Positions 42,501 to 50,692 of a stretch of DNA of 64,000 bases are shown here, piece after piece. The stretch lies in assembly GCA_037200685.1 (NCBI GenBank), contig JBBCIG010000016.1, positions 62,001-126,000 of the forward strand, given 5' to 3'. Numbering within the stretch: position 1 is the stretch's first letter; the number at the start of each line of letters is the position of its first letter. The notes beneath the pieces are model-generated. The model had not been told where the DNA came from. It searched no databases and worked only from the letters and a program-made list of their open reading frames with translations. A program made the position numbers and the translations under genes. Source of the DNA: JAJKIP01 sp037200685. Lineage in GTDB: Bacteria > Bacteroidota > Bacteroidia > Chitinophagales > Chitinophagaceae.

Positions 42501-42713
42501 GGGATATACTTCCAGTTTACGTATAATACTTTCTATTTCATTCAGCGTAATATCATGGGCGGCATATTGATTCAACAAAAACTGCTTTATATCATTCCGC
42601 AACAACACATCACTCATTTCTTTGTGTATGTACATGCCACTGCTATGCGGTATTTGTTCCGCCTCAAACAGCTCTATTACGGCTTGCTCTAAAGTTTCTT
42701 CGGTGAACTTCAT
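39501..42713 (-). CDS. hsdR: Type I restriction enzyme, R subunit
   Basis: 1070 residues, full length. N-terminal nuclease with PD at 155-156 and EFK at 170-172 (PDGIVYINGLPLVVFEFK). Then the helicase motor: Walker A GATGCGKS (312-319), DEAH (416-419), VGFTGTP and QTISRVNRVYEG. It translocates DNA and cuts unmethylated DNA when bound to HsdM-HsdS. ATG 42713, 3 bp after the hsdS stop. Intact, so the system may be functional. Confidence 0.95.
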   Translation of the reverse strand: MKFTEETLEQAVIELFEAEQIPHSSGMYIHKEMSDVLLRNDIKQFLLNQYAAHDITLNEIESIIRKLEVYPSSALYDSNKAILKLIADGFVLKREDRTKKDLFIQLIDFSSIANLQNEIIYNELSLAAEDAVPIDNNIYRFVNQLEIQGYEKRIPDGIVYINGLPLVVFEFKTAVKENCTIKDAYTQLTVRYRRDIPELFKYNAFCVISDGVNNKSGSLFSQYDFFYAWRKINPEDEAVDGINSLYSMVQGLFNKQRLLDVIRNFIYFPDTSKDDVKIMCRYPQYYAANKLFESIKQNMRPHGSGKGGTYFGATGCGKSYTMLYLARLLMKSPHFSSPTIVMITDRTDLDDQLSAQFTNAKAFIGDDNVISVETRAELKEHLQNRNSGGVFLTTIHKFTESTELLTNRVNVICISDEAHRSQINLDQKLKISKEGVETKYGFAKYLHDSLPNATYVGFTGTPVDGTLEVFGQVVDAYTMKESVDDEITVRIVYEGRAAKVNLNEEKLKEIEAYYKKCAEEGTNDYQIEESKKAVTQMEVILGDPKRLKLVAKDFVEHYEKRIEEAASVKGKVMFVSSSRPIAYNLYKEIIALRPQWAEIKACEDGTELTDDEKKELKPIEKIKMVMTRHKDDEKALYDMLGTKETRKELDRQFKEAKSNFKIAIVVDMWLTGFDVPFLDTIYIDKPLQQHSLIQTISRVNRVYEGKEMGLVVDYIGIKSNMNIALAKYSKVSGDDFEDIDKAVVIAKDQLDLLAKLFHKFDTTLYFNGTPLQRLDCLNRAAEYVQLTDDLEKRFMAIVKKLRSAYDLCCSSEDITEAERDHIHFYFAIKAIIHKLTKGDAPDTAQMNDRVRQMIHEALISDGVEEIFKLDRNNPKNNADIFSDEYMAKIDKIKLPNTKIKLLQKLLTKAIEEFKKTNRIKGTDFSKRLKKLVEVYNERNDFDIFQSTVLDDVAEQFANLFKDLQTERNSFVDLGIDFEEKAFYDILKEIAQKYKFSYPEDKLIKLSQEVKKIVDDKAKYTDWAQRDDIKAELKVALILVLAENDYPPVPKDEIFKEIFEQAENFKKYSIE

Positions 42714-42716
42714 TGA

Positions 42717-43919
42717 TTAGCTTTCGATTATAGTAAGTTTTGCAAGAAGCAAATTCTTTAATTTTTCAAGTTTTTTATTCTCACTATCAATTATTTCTTT
42801 GTGCCTTTCAATAGGTAAAACAATTTTTGAAAAATTATTTTGTGACTTAATTGATGGAAGAATTATATACAATGTATTAAATAAAGTATGCGTCAAATCA
42901 AATTGTGCCGATGAGCCAGAGGCTAACTCAATCATTGCATGCTGTGTTGTATCTCGCTTTAAAAACCAAAATAAATAATCTTTTTTGAGAACTTTATCGT
43001 CGGGATTAATTTTAAAACAGTTATTGTAAATAACTCCTGTTTTATTTCTAAAAACTAAACCCACCTGTCCAGTTCTTGTGATTATAATATCTTCATTATT
43101 TGCAATATTTTTTTTGTCAACAGATTTATCTATGAATATTTCTTGAGTATCATTTATCAAATCTGTAATTCTTAAAAGAGGAAGGCCTGTGTTTTTAATC
43201 AAATGATGAGTTGTTGCATTTATTACTAGCCCCTGACTCAATTTCACATACATCCCAATCTTATCATATATCCATCCTTTTGGAAACTCTCCAAACTCAT
43301 TAAACTCTAGTTCGCCTCCAGCACTTTTATATGGTTTGCCATTTTCATCCGGAAATTCAAAGTCCAGAAACCATTGTTTAAAAATATCTTGTGCAGTTTT
43401 TTCAAGTTTTTCGATGAGCTTGGAATTGAGCTTGATTCGGTTTACAACTATATTATATTCTTTTACTATTTCCTTTTGCTTATCAATATGAGGAACAGGA
43501 ATACCTGTTTTACATAGTTCTTCCCAATCATAACCGCCTCTTATTGCACTATCGCATTTAAAAGTGGCATACCTATCAAATTCTGACCTGCGAAACCACA
43601 TCATTAAATATTCCGGTTCCAGTTTATTTTTATCAATTATTTCAAACACCGGATAAGCTGGTGAAACAAGATTTGGTTCATCGTCCATTTTTAAAACAAC
43701 AGGCAGTTTGCTTACCCGGATTGGTGACATAAAGTCGCAAGCAAACTGTCCCTTCTCCATTACTTTATACACAGACATATCTGTTCCAACAATGTTGGAG
43801 GTGGTTTCTCTAAACTCTTTAGTCATACTTAAACCCAATAGCCTTGTAACTTTAAGGTCAGTATTTCTTTTCTCCACTCTTCGTATATAATCACCAATGG
43901 GTTTATAATTTGATTTCAT
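42717..43919 (-). CDS. hsdS: Type I restriction enzyme, specificity subunit
   Basis: 400 residues. Two target-recognition domains with helical spacers: TRD1 ends near VNRIKLNSKLIEKLEKTAQDIFKQWF, TRD2 starts near PKGWIYDKIGMYVKLSQG and ends with the mirror helix RHKEIIDSENKKLEKLKNLLLAKL. It fixes the methylation sequence, which cannot be predicted here. Its start overlaps the end of hsdM by 17 bp. Confidence 0.92.
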   Translation of the reverse strand: MKSNYKPIGDYIRRVEKRNTDLKVTRLLGLSMTKEFRETTSNIVGTDMSVYKVMEKGQFACDFMSPIRVSKLPVVLKMDDEPNLVSPAYPVFEIIDKNKLEPEYLMMWFRRSEFDRYATFKCDSAIRGGYDWEELCKTGIPVPHIDKQKEIVKEYNIVVNRIKLNSKLIEKLEKTAQDIFKQWFLDFEFPDENGKPYKSAGGELEFNEFGEFPKGWIYDKIGMYVKLSQGLVINATTHHLIKNTGLPLLRITDLINDTQEIFIDKSVDKKNIANNEDIIITRTGQVGLVFRNKTGVIYNNCFKINPDDKVLKKDYLFWFLKRDTTQHAMIELASGSSAQFDLTHTLFNTLYIILPSIKSQNNFSKIVLPIERHKEIIDSENKKLEKLKNLLLAKLTIIES

Positions 43920-45477
43920 AACCTAATTCTTTAAATACGGTTAGTAAATCATTTTTTGATTGTTCTTCAGCTTTTAGCAAATCAGCAAATTCGGTTTGTA
44001 ATGCCCGCATCTTTTCATCAAAGTCAATATTCTCATCCCGGTTTACAAATTCAATGTATTTGCTGGGTACTAATGAGAAATCTTTTTTTGCCACTTCATC
44101 GAACGAAGCGCTGTAACAAAACTCAGGTTTGTTATTATAAGTTTTTTCGAAGTCAGTTTGCTGCCAGTTGTGATAAGTGTCTGTAATTTCTTTTATATCA
44201 TCAACAGAAAACTGTGTATATTTTTTTTCAAAAGGCTCACCCATTTGTCTCAAATCCATAAAGAGGATTTCTTTTTCACGGTCACGGTATTTTTTAATGC
44301 CGCCGTTTATTTCAATCGTTCTTGCTTTTTTATTTTTATTCAATATCCAAAGTGTAACACTGATGTCGGTGGTGTAAAACAAATTTCTTGGCATTACCAG
44401 AATTGCTTCCACCAAATTATTTTCAATCAGTTTTTTACGAATATTATATTCTGTACCTCCTCCTGATAAAGCACCATTGGCCAATATAAAACCAGCTACT
44501 CCGTTTTCAGATAGTTTGCTCACCATGTTCAGTATCCAGGCATAGTTGGCATTGCCGGTGGGTGGCACATCGTATCCATTCCATCGTGGGTCTTTGGTTA
44601 GTTCATCTTCGGCCCGCCATTGCTTTTGGTTAAAGGGTGGGTTGGCCATAATGAAATCAGCTTTCAGGTCTTTGTGCTGGTCTTTCATAAAGGTATTCTC
44701 CGGCACATCGCCCAGGTTGGCCGATATACCCCGTATGGCAAGGTTCATCTTCGCCAGTTTGTAAGTAGTGGCCGTATATTCCTGCCCGTAAATAGAAATA
44801 TCTTTCTGATTGCCGTGGTGGCTTTCAATAAACTTTACCGATTGTACAAACATGCCACCGGAGCCGCAGGCAGGGTCGTATATTTTTCCCTTGTAAGGTT
44901 CCAGCATTTCGGCAATCAGGTTTACAATGCTCTTGGGTGTATAAAATTCACCTTTGCCTTTTCCTTCCGCCAATGCAAACTTGCTTAAGAAGTATTCGTA
45001 CACACGGCCAACAATATCCTGCTGTTTGTCTTTGAGGGTATCAATATTGTTGATGGTATCTAATAAGGAAGCCAGTTTGGTTACATCAAGGTTCAGCCTT
45101 GAATAATAATTATCCGGCAATGCACCTTTCAGTGAAGGATTGTTTTTTTCTACGGTAAAAAGAGCAGTATCTATTTTCAGTGAAATATCATCCTGCTTGG
45201 CATTGACAATTAAATAAGTCCAACGGGAAATCTCCGGCAGATAAAACACATTTTTCATGGTGTAGAATTCCACCATGTCGGTATATTTTTCCTTGCCTTC
45301 GGCAATCAGTTCTTTTTTGCGCTGTTCAAATTTATCGCTGGCAAATTTTAAAAAGATAAGACCGAGTACCACATGTTTGTATTCGGATGATTCAACGGTG
45401 CCACGAAGTTTATTGGCGGAATCCCAAAGAGTTTCTTCAATGCTTGCTTGTTTCTTTGCTTTAGCTGCTTTTGCCAT
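43903..45477 (-). CDS. hsdM: Type I restriction enzyme, methyltransferase subunit
   Basis: 524 residues, N6-adenine methyltransferase. The SAM motif DPACGSGG is at residues 201-208 and the catalytic NPPF at 279-282. ATG 45477 (MAKAAKAKKQASIEETLWDSANKLRG) fits the family; the frame reaching 45555 adds a hydrophobic segment without match. First gene of hsdM-hsdS-hsdR-COG2958. Confidence 0.95.
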   Translation of the reverse strand: MAKAAKAKKQASIEETLWDSANKLRGTVESSEYKHVVLGLIFLKFASDKFEQRKKELIAEGKEKYTDMVEFYTMKNVFYLPEISRWTYLIVNAKQDDISLKIDTALFTVEKNNPSLKGALPDNYYSRLNLDVTKLASLLDTINNIDTLKDKQQDIVGRVYEYFLSKFALAEGKGKGEFYTPKSIVNLIAEMLEPYKGKIYDPACGSGGMFVQSVKFIESHHGNQKDISIYGQEYTATTYKLAKMNLAIRGISANLGDVPENTFMKDQHKDLKADFIMANPPFNQKQWRAEDELTKDPRWNGYDVPPTGNANYAWILNMVSKLSENGVAGFILANGALSGGGTEYNIRKKLIENNLVEAILVMPRNLFYTTDISVTLWILNKNKKARTIEINGGIKKYRDREKEILFMDLRQMGEPFEKKYTQFSVDDIKEITDTYHNWQQTDFEKTYNNKPEFCYSASFDEVAKKDFSLVPSKYIEFVNRDENIDFDEKMRALQTEFADLLKAEEQSKNDLLTVFKELGYEIKL

Positions 45478-45582
45478 GATGGTAGTTGAACCAAATGAGT
45501 TTAATACAATAATAAATAATAAAAGCCATCCCTTCATCAGAGTTGGCCTTGACACAAATGTACTAAAAGATTACTTCGCAAG

Positions 45583-45719
45583 TGCTGAGTAGACTTACCG
45601 AACGATGAAGTGAGTGACCATTCGGTTTCGCTCAGGATAAACTGCGACGCAATTGCTCAATAAAGAACAGAAAGATGAACGGAGCGTCGCAACAACCGAT
45701 GCTAGTAGCAATGCAGTTG
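45583..45719 (-). repeat. Module 1, copy 10 (duplicated)
   Basis: Reverse orientation with two cores: GCTGAGTAGACTTACCGAACGATGAAG with GCGACGCAATTGCTCAATAAAG, then GAACGGAGCGTCGCAACAACCGATGCTAGTAGCAATGC. Lies between hsdM and the exonuclease gene. Confidence 0.8.
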
Positions 45720-45727
45720 ACAACAGA

Positions 45728-46507
45728 TTATTTCTTGTCCTTCAACTCAATCCATACCGGTGCATGGTCACTTGTTTTTTCCCAGCCCCTTACGTGTTTG
45801 TCTACCCCCGCAGCTTGCAGGCGGCGGGACAGTTGGGGACTTAATAAAAAATGATCGATGCGCAGGCCGGCATCCCTGGCGTAGGCATTGCGGAAATAAT
45901 CCCAGAAGGTGTAGATGGTTTGTTTGGGATATAGTTTGCGGATGGCATCCGTCCATCCCTGTTCTTTTAATTTGAAAAATGCGGCCCGCACTTCTTTGCG
46001 GAAGAGTGCATCGTTCACCCAGCGTTCGGGTTTGTAAACATCGAGCTCGGTGGGCATTACATTGAAATCGCCGATGAGTGCGACGGGTACCTTGTGCGCC
46101 AGTAATTTTTTTGCATGCGCCGTGAGCCGTTTAAACCATTTTAATTTATACTCAAACTTGGGCCCCGGCCATGGATTGCCATTGGGCAGGTACAAACAGG
46201 CGATGAGCATATTGTTGACGATGGCTTCGATGTAGCGGCTCTGCACATCATCCGGCCCGCCGGGCAATGTGCGACGTACTTCCTGTATATCCGCACTGCG
46301 GCTGAGGATGGCGACACCGTTCCAGCTTTTTTGCCCGTGCCAGATGGCGTGGTAACCCGCATCTTTGATAGCGGTGGCGGGAAATTTTTCGGACGGTGCT
46401 TTGAGCTCCTGCAAACAAACGACATCGGGCTTTGCTTCTTTGAGCCAGCGGAGCAGTACGGGCAGTCGCCCGTTTATACCGTTTACATTATAGGTTGCTA
46501 TTTTCAT
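45728..46507 (-). CDS. xthA: Exodeoxyribonuclease III
   Basis: 259 residues. AP endonuclease and 3' exonuclease for base-excision repair. Active-site residues are visible in LQELKAP (Glu), GDFNVMP (Asp, Asn), and the C-terminal TSDHAPVWIEL (Asp, His). N-terminal TYNVNGI is typical. ATG 46507. Stands alone. Confidence 0.95.
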   Translation of the reverse strand: MKIATYNVNGINGRLPVLLRWLKEAKPDVVCLQELKAPSEKFPATAIKDAGYHAIWHGQKSWNGVAILSRSADIQEVRRTLPGGPDDVQSRYIEAIVNNMLIACLYLPNGNPWPGPKFEYKLKWFKRLTAHAKKLLAHKVPVALIGDFNVMPTELDVYKPERWVNDALFRKEVRAAFFKLKEQGWTDAIRKLYPKQTIYTFWDYFRNAYARDAGLRIDHFLLSPQLSRRLQAAGVDKHVRGWEKTSDHAPVWIELKDKK

Positions 46508-46603
46508 AATGCATGATGAAGCGATATTCGCCAGCAGACATAACAGCAGTTGCTGTCGCCTAAGTGATTATTTAAAAATCAATTCCGATAAGATGAGATT
46601 AAT

Positions 46604-47053
46604 TTATGCATCCGGTATTTCCGGCCCTACCAACTTCGCCAGCTTCTCCAGCGATTCCTGCCAGCCCAGGTAACACATTTCCACCGGTATCACGGAAGGG
46701 ATATTTTGCTGCGAAATTTTTATATCGGTGCCTACCGAAACTTTTTTTAATTCAACAGTGGTCATCATTGCACCCGGAAGATTGGGATCGTCAAATTTAT
46801 CGGTGTACTTTAAAAACGCACCGGGCTTCAGCTCCAGGTAGTCGCCGCCGAATGAATGACTATGGCCGGTGGTAAAATTCTGAAAAGACATGCGGAAGCT
46901 GCCTCCCACTTTTACATTCATTTCATGCACCGTGCAGAGAAAGCCATACGGCGGTAACCAGGACGCAATGGCAAGGGCTTCTGTAAATGCACGGTATACT
47001 TTTTCCGGTGATGCTTTCAGCACCCTGTGTAGCGATACGCTGTTGTTGCTCAT
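46604..47053 (-). CDS. SRPBCC / AHSA1-like protein
   Basis: 149 residues. An AHA1-type ligand-binding fold: LHRVLKASPEKVYRAFTEALAIASWLPPYGFLC, GGSFRMSFQNFTTG, and the final helix CYLGWQESLEKLAKLV. Members bind small ligands or, in AHA1, Hsp90; the bacterial ones often work with ArsR regulators, which is not seen here. ATG 47053. Confidence 0.85.
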   Translation of the reverse strand: MSNNSVSLHRVLKASPEKVYRAFTEALAIASWLPPYGFLCTVHEMNVKVGGSFRMSFQNFTTGHSHSFGGDYLELKPGAFLKYTDKFDDPNLPGAMMTTVELKKVSVGTDIKISQQNIPSVIPVEMCYLGWQESLEKLAKLVGPEIPDA

Positions 47054-47503
47054 AAAAAAGTTTTTGAATTAATTCCTGTTGGTTTGATTTTCATTTGTCA
47101 AGCTTCACAAATTTAAATAGTTTTTTACCGGGTTGCCGGCCTGCCCGCCCTACCGTGTACCCATATCTTTTAATATGAAGGATGGGAACACGGATGCCAC
47201 AGATAAAAACGGATTTTCACTGATATTTTTAAAATAAAATCTGTGTTGATCTGTTCAATCCGTATTATCCGTGTTCCCAAATATTTCTGGATACACGGTA
47301 TATCCCTCACCATTATATTATTACCACGCAGCAATGCCGTAAATGAATTGTCTTTATAAGGTTCACCCAGTACTTACCTTAACTGGCGATGCAATACATC
47401 ATTATATAGCTTAAACAAATAATATGCTACACTTCAACAGTCTATGCAATTTGTTTTCAGTCCTTGTATCATAATTTTAAATAAATTGCCGCCATTCACC
47501 ACC
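47054..47503. other. Intergenic region with a large palindrome
   Basis: Divergent region of 450 bp. It holds the 95-bp palindromic repeat at 47184-47278. The remainder, 47280-47500, has no gene or clear signal other than the leader of the kinase gene. Confidence 0.65.
47184..47278. repeat. 95-bp interrupted palindrome (GGGAACACGGAT)
   Basis: Arms GGGAACACGGAT (47184-47195) and ATCCGTGTTCCC (47267-47278) with further paired words (CAGATAAAAACGGATTTTCAC) inside. A common intergenic hairpin type in this phylum. The half copy is at 32430. Confidence 0.65.
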
Positions 47504-49453
47504 ATGAAAATTACAGCTTCGCATACCGTCACCACTGCTACACCTGCTTTTTTGAACAATGGCGGTGCTATGGGCAAACTGACGAGAGAATACGACTGGG
47601 CCGCTACTCCGCTTGGTGATCCCGAAAGCTGGCCGCAAAGTTTAAAGACGATCGTGAGTGTGATCCTGAATTCACGTTTTCCCATGTTTCTCTGGTGGGG
47701 TGACGACATGATACAATTTTATAATGATGCGTACCGGCCGAGCCTGGGCAACAGTGGTAAACACCCGCTGGCGCTGGGACAAAAAGGTGAAGACTGCTGG
47801 CCGGAAATATGGCCGATCATTAAACCACTGATCGACCAGGTGCGGGGCGGCGGCGGCGCTACCTGGAGCGAAGACCAGCTTATTCCTATTTATCGCAACG
47901 GCCAACTGGAAGATGTGTACTGGACCTTTGGCTACAGCCCCGTGATGAATGAAGAGGGAAACATCAACGGCGTGCTGGTGGTGTGTAATGAAACAACAGA
48001 AAAAGTAAAGAACCTGCTGGCACTGGCGGAAAGCGAAGACAAGTTGCGCTTCGCTATTGAAGCGACCGAGCTGGGCACCTGGGATTATAACCCGCATACG
48101 GATAAACTGACGGGCAACCTTCGGTTGAAAGAATGGTTTGGCCTGCACCCGCATGATGAAGTGGACCTGCCGGTAGCGGTGAACGTGATCATGGAAAAAG
48201 ACCAGCCCGCAGTGATAGAAGCGATCGCCAAAGCGCTGGATTTTTCTTCGGGCGGCTCTTATGATATTCAATACGCGATCGTTCACCCGGTGACGAAGAC
48301 GGAACGCATCGTGCGGGCAAAAGGCAAAGCATGGTTTAATGAAGATAAAGTGGCGTACCGTTTTAATGGTACGCTGCAGGACATTACCGATACGGTAGTA
48401 TCATTTGTTAAAACAAGAGATGCGGAAGAAAGAGCGAGGCTGGCGATTGAATCGGCTGATCTTGGTACGTATGAAATAAACCTGCTGACGGATGAAATGA
48501 AAACATCTGAACGTTTCAATACGATCTGGGGTGTGAACGATTCGATGCTGCGGCCGGAATTCGCGGCGATGATACACCCGGAAGACCGTGCGATGAGAGA
48601 TGCGGCACACGAGGAATCGATCGCATCGGGCAGGTTGTTTTATGAAGCGAGGATCATTCACCCGGATGAATCCGTGCACTGGGTGCGGGTGAATGGAAAA
48701 GTTTTATACAATGCATCGGGCAAAGCGCATTACCTGCTGGGCGTGATAAAGGACATCACCGCACAAAAAGAAAGGGAACGGCATAAGGATGATTTTATCA
48801 GCATCGTGAGCCATGAACTAAAAACACCATTGACGTCGCTGTTTGGTTTTTCGCAACTGATGGCCGAAAATCCTGCTATGCTGCAGCAACCGCAACTCTC
48901 GATAATGCTGGGAAGAATGCATGGCCAGGTGAAGCGCCTCAATTATATATTGCAGGACCTGGTGGACGTAACACGTATAGAAGGTAACAAGATCCGCTTC
49001 CGCGAAGACCGCTTTGATGTGAGTGTGTTGCTGGCGGAACTGATTGAAGAGATACAGCATATTAACCCGACGCACCGCATACTGCTCACCTGTATTGATA
49101 ATGCGGAAGTGTTTGCGGACAAAGAAAGGATCGGGCAGGTGATCACGAATTTTTTAACCAATGCGATTAAGTATTCACCGAAGGGAAGCGTGGTGAGTAT
49201 CTCCGCTTATAAAGAAGGGGATGAAATTATTTGTTCCGTGAAGGATGATGGTCATGGTATAGCGCCGGATAAACAGACGATGATTTTTGAACGTTTTTAC
49301 CAGGTGCCGGTGGGTAACCAGCCGAATGCGGGGCTCGGTCTTGGTCTTTATATTTCTTCGCAGATCATTAAACGGCAGAAGGGAAGAATTTGGCTGGAGA
49401 GTGAACCGGGAAGGGGTTCAACTTTTTATTTTAGTTTGCCGGTTAATAGTTAA
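47504..49453 (+). CDS. PAS-domain sensor histidine kinase
   Basis: 649 residues, no membrane helix, so a cytoplasmic sensor. After a N-terminal GAF/PAS-like region (RFPMFLWWGDDMIQFYNDAYRP), two PAS/PAC segments follow near residues 190-300 and 315-430 (FRFAIEATELGTWDYN, ARLAIESADLGTYEIN). The kinase core has the H-box KDDFISIVSHELKTPLTSLFG, N-box NFLTNAIKYSPKG, G1 DDGHGIAPD and G2 GLGLGLYIS. The partner regulator is not adjacent (orphan kinase). ATG 47504 chosen over the start at 47444. Confidence 0.9.
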   Translation: MKITASHTVTTATPAFLNNGGAMGKLTREYDWAATPLGDPESWPQSLKTIVSVILNSRFPMFLWWGDDMIQFYNDAYRPSLGNSGKHPLALGQKGEDCWPEIWPIIKPLIDQVRGGGGATWSEDQLIPIYRNGQLEDVYWTFGYSPVMNEEGNINGVLVVCNETTEKVKNLLALAESEDKLRFAIEATELGTWDYNPHTDKLTGNLRLKEWFGLHPHDEVDLPVAVNVIMEKDQPAVIEAIAKALDFSSGGSYDIQYAIVHPVTKTERIVRAKGKAWFNEDKVAYRFNGTLQDITDTVVSFVKTRDAEERARLAIESADLGTYEINLLTDEMKTSERFNTIWGVNDSMLRPEFAAMIHPEDRAMRDAAHEESIASGRLFYEARIIHPDESVHWVRVNGKVLYNASGKAHYLLGVIKDITAQKERERHKDDFISIVSHELKTPLTSLFGFSQLMAENPAMLQQPQLSIMLGRMHGQVKRLNYILQDLVDVTRIEGNKIRFREDRFDVSVLLAELIEEIQHINPTHRILLTCIDNAEVFADKERIGQVITNFLTNAIKYSPKGSVVSISAYKEGDEIICSVKDDGHGIAPDKQTMIFERFYQVPVGNQPNAGLGLGLYISSQIIKRQKGRIWLESEPGRGSTFYFSLPVNS

Positions 49454-49481
49454 ACTTTTTATTATTGTATTATTTTTTTTA

Positions 49482-49551
49482 GCCGGGCTGTAGTGCTACT
49501 AGCATCGGCTGTTGCGTCGCACTCTTGTACGTTCTGTAATTCTATTCAGCA
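49482..49551 (+). repeat. Module 1, copy 11
   Basis: CCGGGCTGTAGTGCTACTAGCATCGG, then TGTTGCGTCGCACTCTTG and TTCTGTAATTCTATTCAGCATT. Confidence 0.85.
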
Positions 49552-49556
49552 TTTTT

Positions 49557-49815
49557 GAAAAGTTCTATTATATCATACTCTTCTAAAAGCAAGGGCTGTG
49601 TGCTGTTCCTTTCCTTTAGGAGAGCCTGCCTGCAGGTAGGCAGGGCCAGGTGAGGTTCTATTCAACATGGCCTCATCCTCCATCTCCTTCTCCAATAGAG
49701 AAGGAGCGGTGCTGCATTGCTGATCCAAACGATATAACTAGCACATCAACTTTTAGTTCTTTGTTCAGCATTTTCGAAGTGTCCTTTTATATTACACTTT
49801 TCTAAAAGCAAGGAC
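49557..49815 (+). repeat. Composite repeat, modules 2 and 3, copy 2
   Basis: Module 2 (CTAAAAGCAAGGGCTGTG, AGGAGAG, then the inserted 20-bp palindrome at 49625-49644, then GCCAGGTGAGGTTCT) is followed by module 3 (CCTCATCC, CTTCTCC/GAGAAGG hairpin, GCTGCATTGCTGATCCAAAC) and a second piece of module 2 near 49795. Same parts as 23934-24113 in another order. Confidence 0.78.
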
Positions 49816-50085
49816 CGTGGGTTGATGGTCCCGCTAATGCGGGATCGGGAGGGGGCTTTACTTTTTTGCATATTCATTTATTGCGTGCTGTTAATTATTT
49901 ATTATTGGGCGCTCTCTGTTATTATAGACACTTCTTATTTGTTCCTTGTTCCTTTTACATCCACCTGCTATCTCATGCCTCTTACTTCCTGCTTACAACT
50001 TATAACCTAAAACTTACAACTTCCCCTTCCCTACTCGCCACTCGCTTCTCACTCAATTAAAGTATCTTGCCAAAAAAGATCAACT

Positions 50086-50586
50086 ATGCTGGCACAATCA
50101 ATACAGGAAGCGCTGAACAACCAGGTACAAATGGAAGCTGAATCTTCGCAGGCTTATTTGGCGATGGCATCATGGGCGGAGATACAACCCGGGCTGCAGG
50201 GTGTTACCGAATTTTTTTATAAACAATCGGATGAGGAAAGAATTCATATGCTGAAGCTGATACGGTTTATTAATGAACGGGGCGGCTTCGCGGCGATACC
50301 ACCATTGGAACAGCCGATGATTACATTTCCTTCGCTGCGTAAATTGTTTGAAGAGTTCCTGAAACATGAACTGAAAGTGAGTGACAGCATTAATGACCTT
50401 GTTCATCTTTCACTGACGGAGAAAGATTATGCCACGCATAACTTCCTGCAATGGTACGTGAACGAACAAATAGAAGAAGAAAGAACGGCCCGCACCTTAA
50501 ATGATAAACTGGAAATGATCGGTGATGATAAGAGCGGGTTGTATTTGTTTGACAGGGATATAATGAATTACAGAGGGAAGGAGTGA
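50086..50586 (+). CDS. Ferritin
   Basis: 166 residues, a non-haem ferritin of the FtnA type that oxidises Fe(II) and stores iron. The four-helix bundle shows ferroxidase-site residues in QMEAESSQAYLAMASWAE, QSDEERIHMLKLIRF and VNEQIEEERTARTL. ATG 50086. Near the TonB-receptor cluster on the opposite strand, consistent with metal homeostasis in this part of the chromosome. Confidence 0.93.
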   Translation: MLAQSIQEALNNQVQMEAESSQAYLAMASWAEIQPGLQGVTEFFYKQSDEERIHMLKLIRFINERGGFAAIPPLEQPMITFPSLRKLFEEFLKHELKVSDSINDLVHLSLTEKDYATHNFLQWYVNEQIEEERTARTLNDKLEMIGDDKSGLYLFDRDIMNYRGKE

Positions 50587-50592
50587 GAGACA

Positions 50593-50692
50593 GGAGTTAT
50601 GAGTCGGGAGTGGCGAGCCGCGAGCCAGGAACAGCATTCACTGATTGAAGACCCTGACTCGCAACTCGTAACTCAAAACTCATAACTTTATT
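50593..50692. repeat. Low-complexity imperfect inverted repeat
   Basis: GAGTTATGAGTCGGGAGTGG words face CTGACTCGCAACTCGTAACTC and AAACTCATAACTT. Lies between the convergent ferritin and TonB-receptor genes and can form a long imperfect hairpin. Confidence 0.55.

Larger units (their letters stand above)
49454..50085. other. 632-bp repeat-filled intergenic region
   Basis: Contains module-1 copy 11, module 2 with inserted palindrome, module 3, another module-2 fragment and word-type sequence up to 50055. The ferritin leader occupies the last 30 bp. No gene. Confidence 0.8.

Noticed and set aside
47672..48286. 204-residue minus-strand ORF within the histidine kinase gene
   Set aside because: The plus-strand frame has clear PAS and kinase motifs. 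This one has none and is rich in Arg/His/Phe as expected for an antisense frame.
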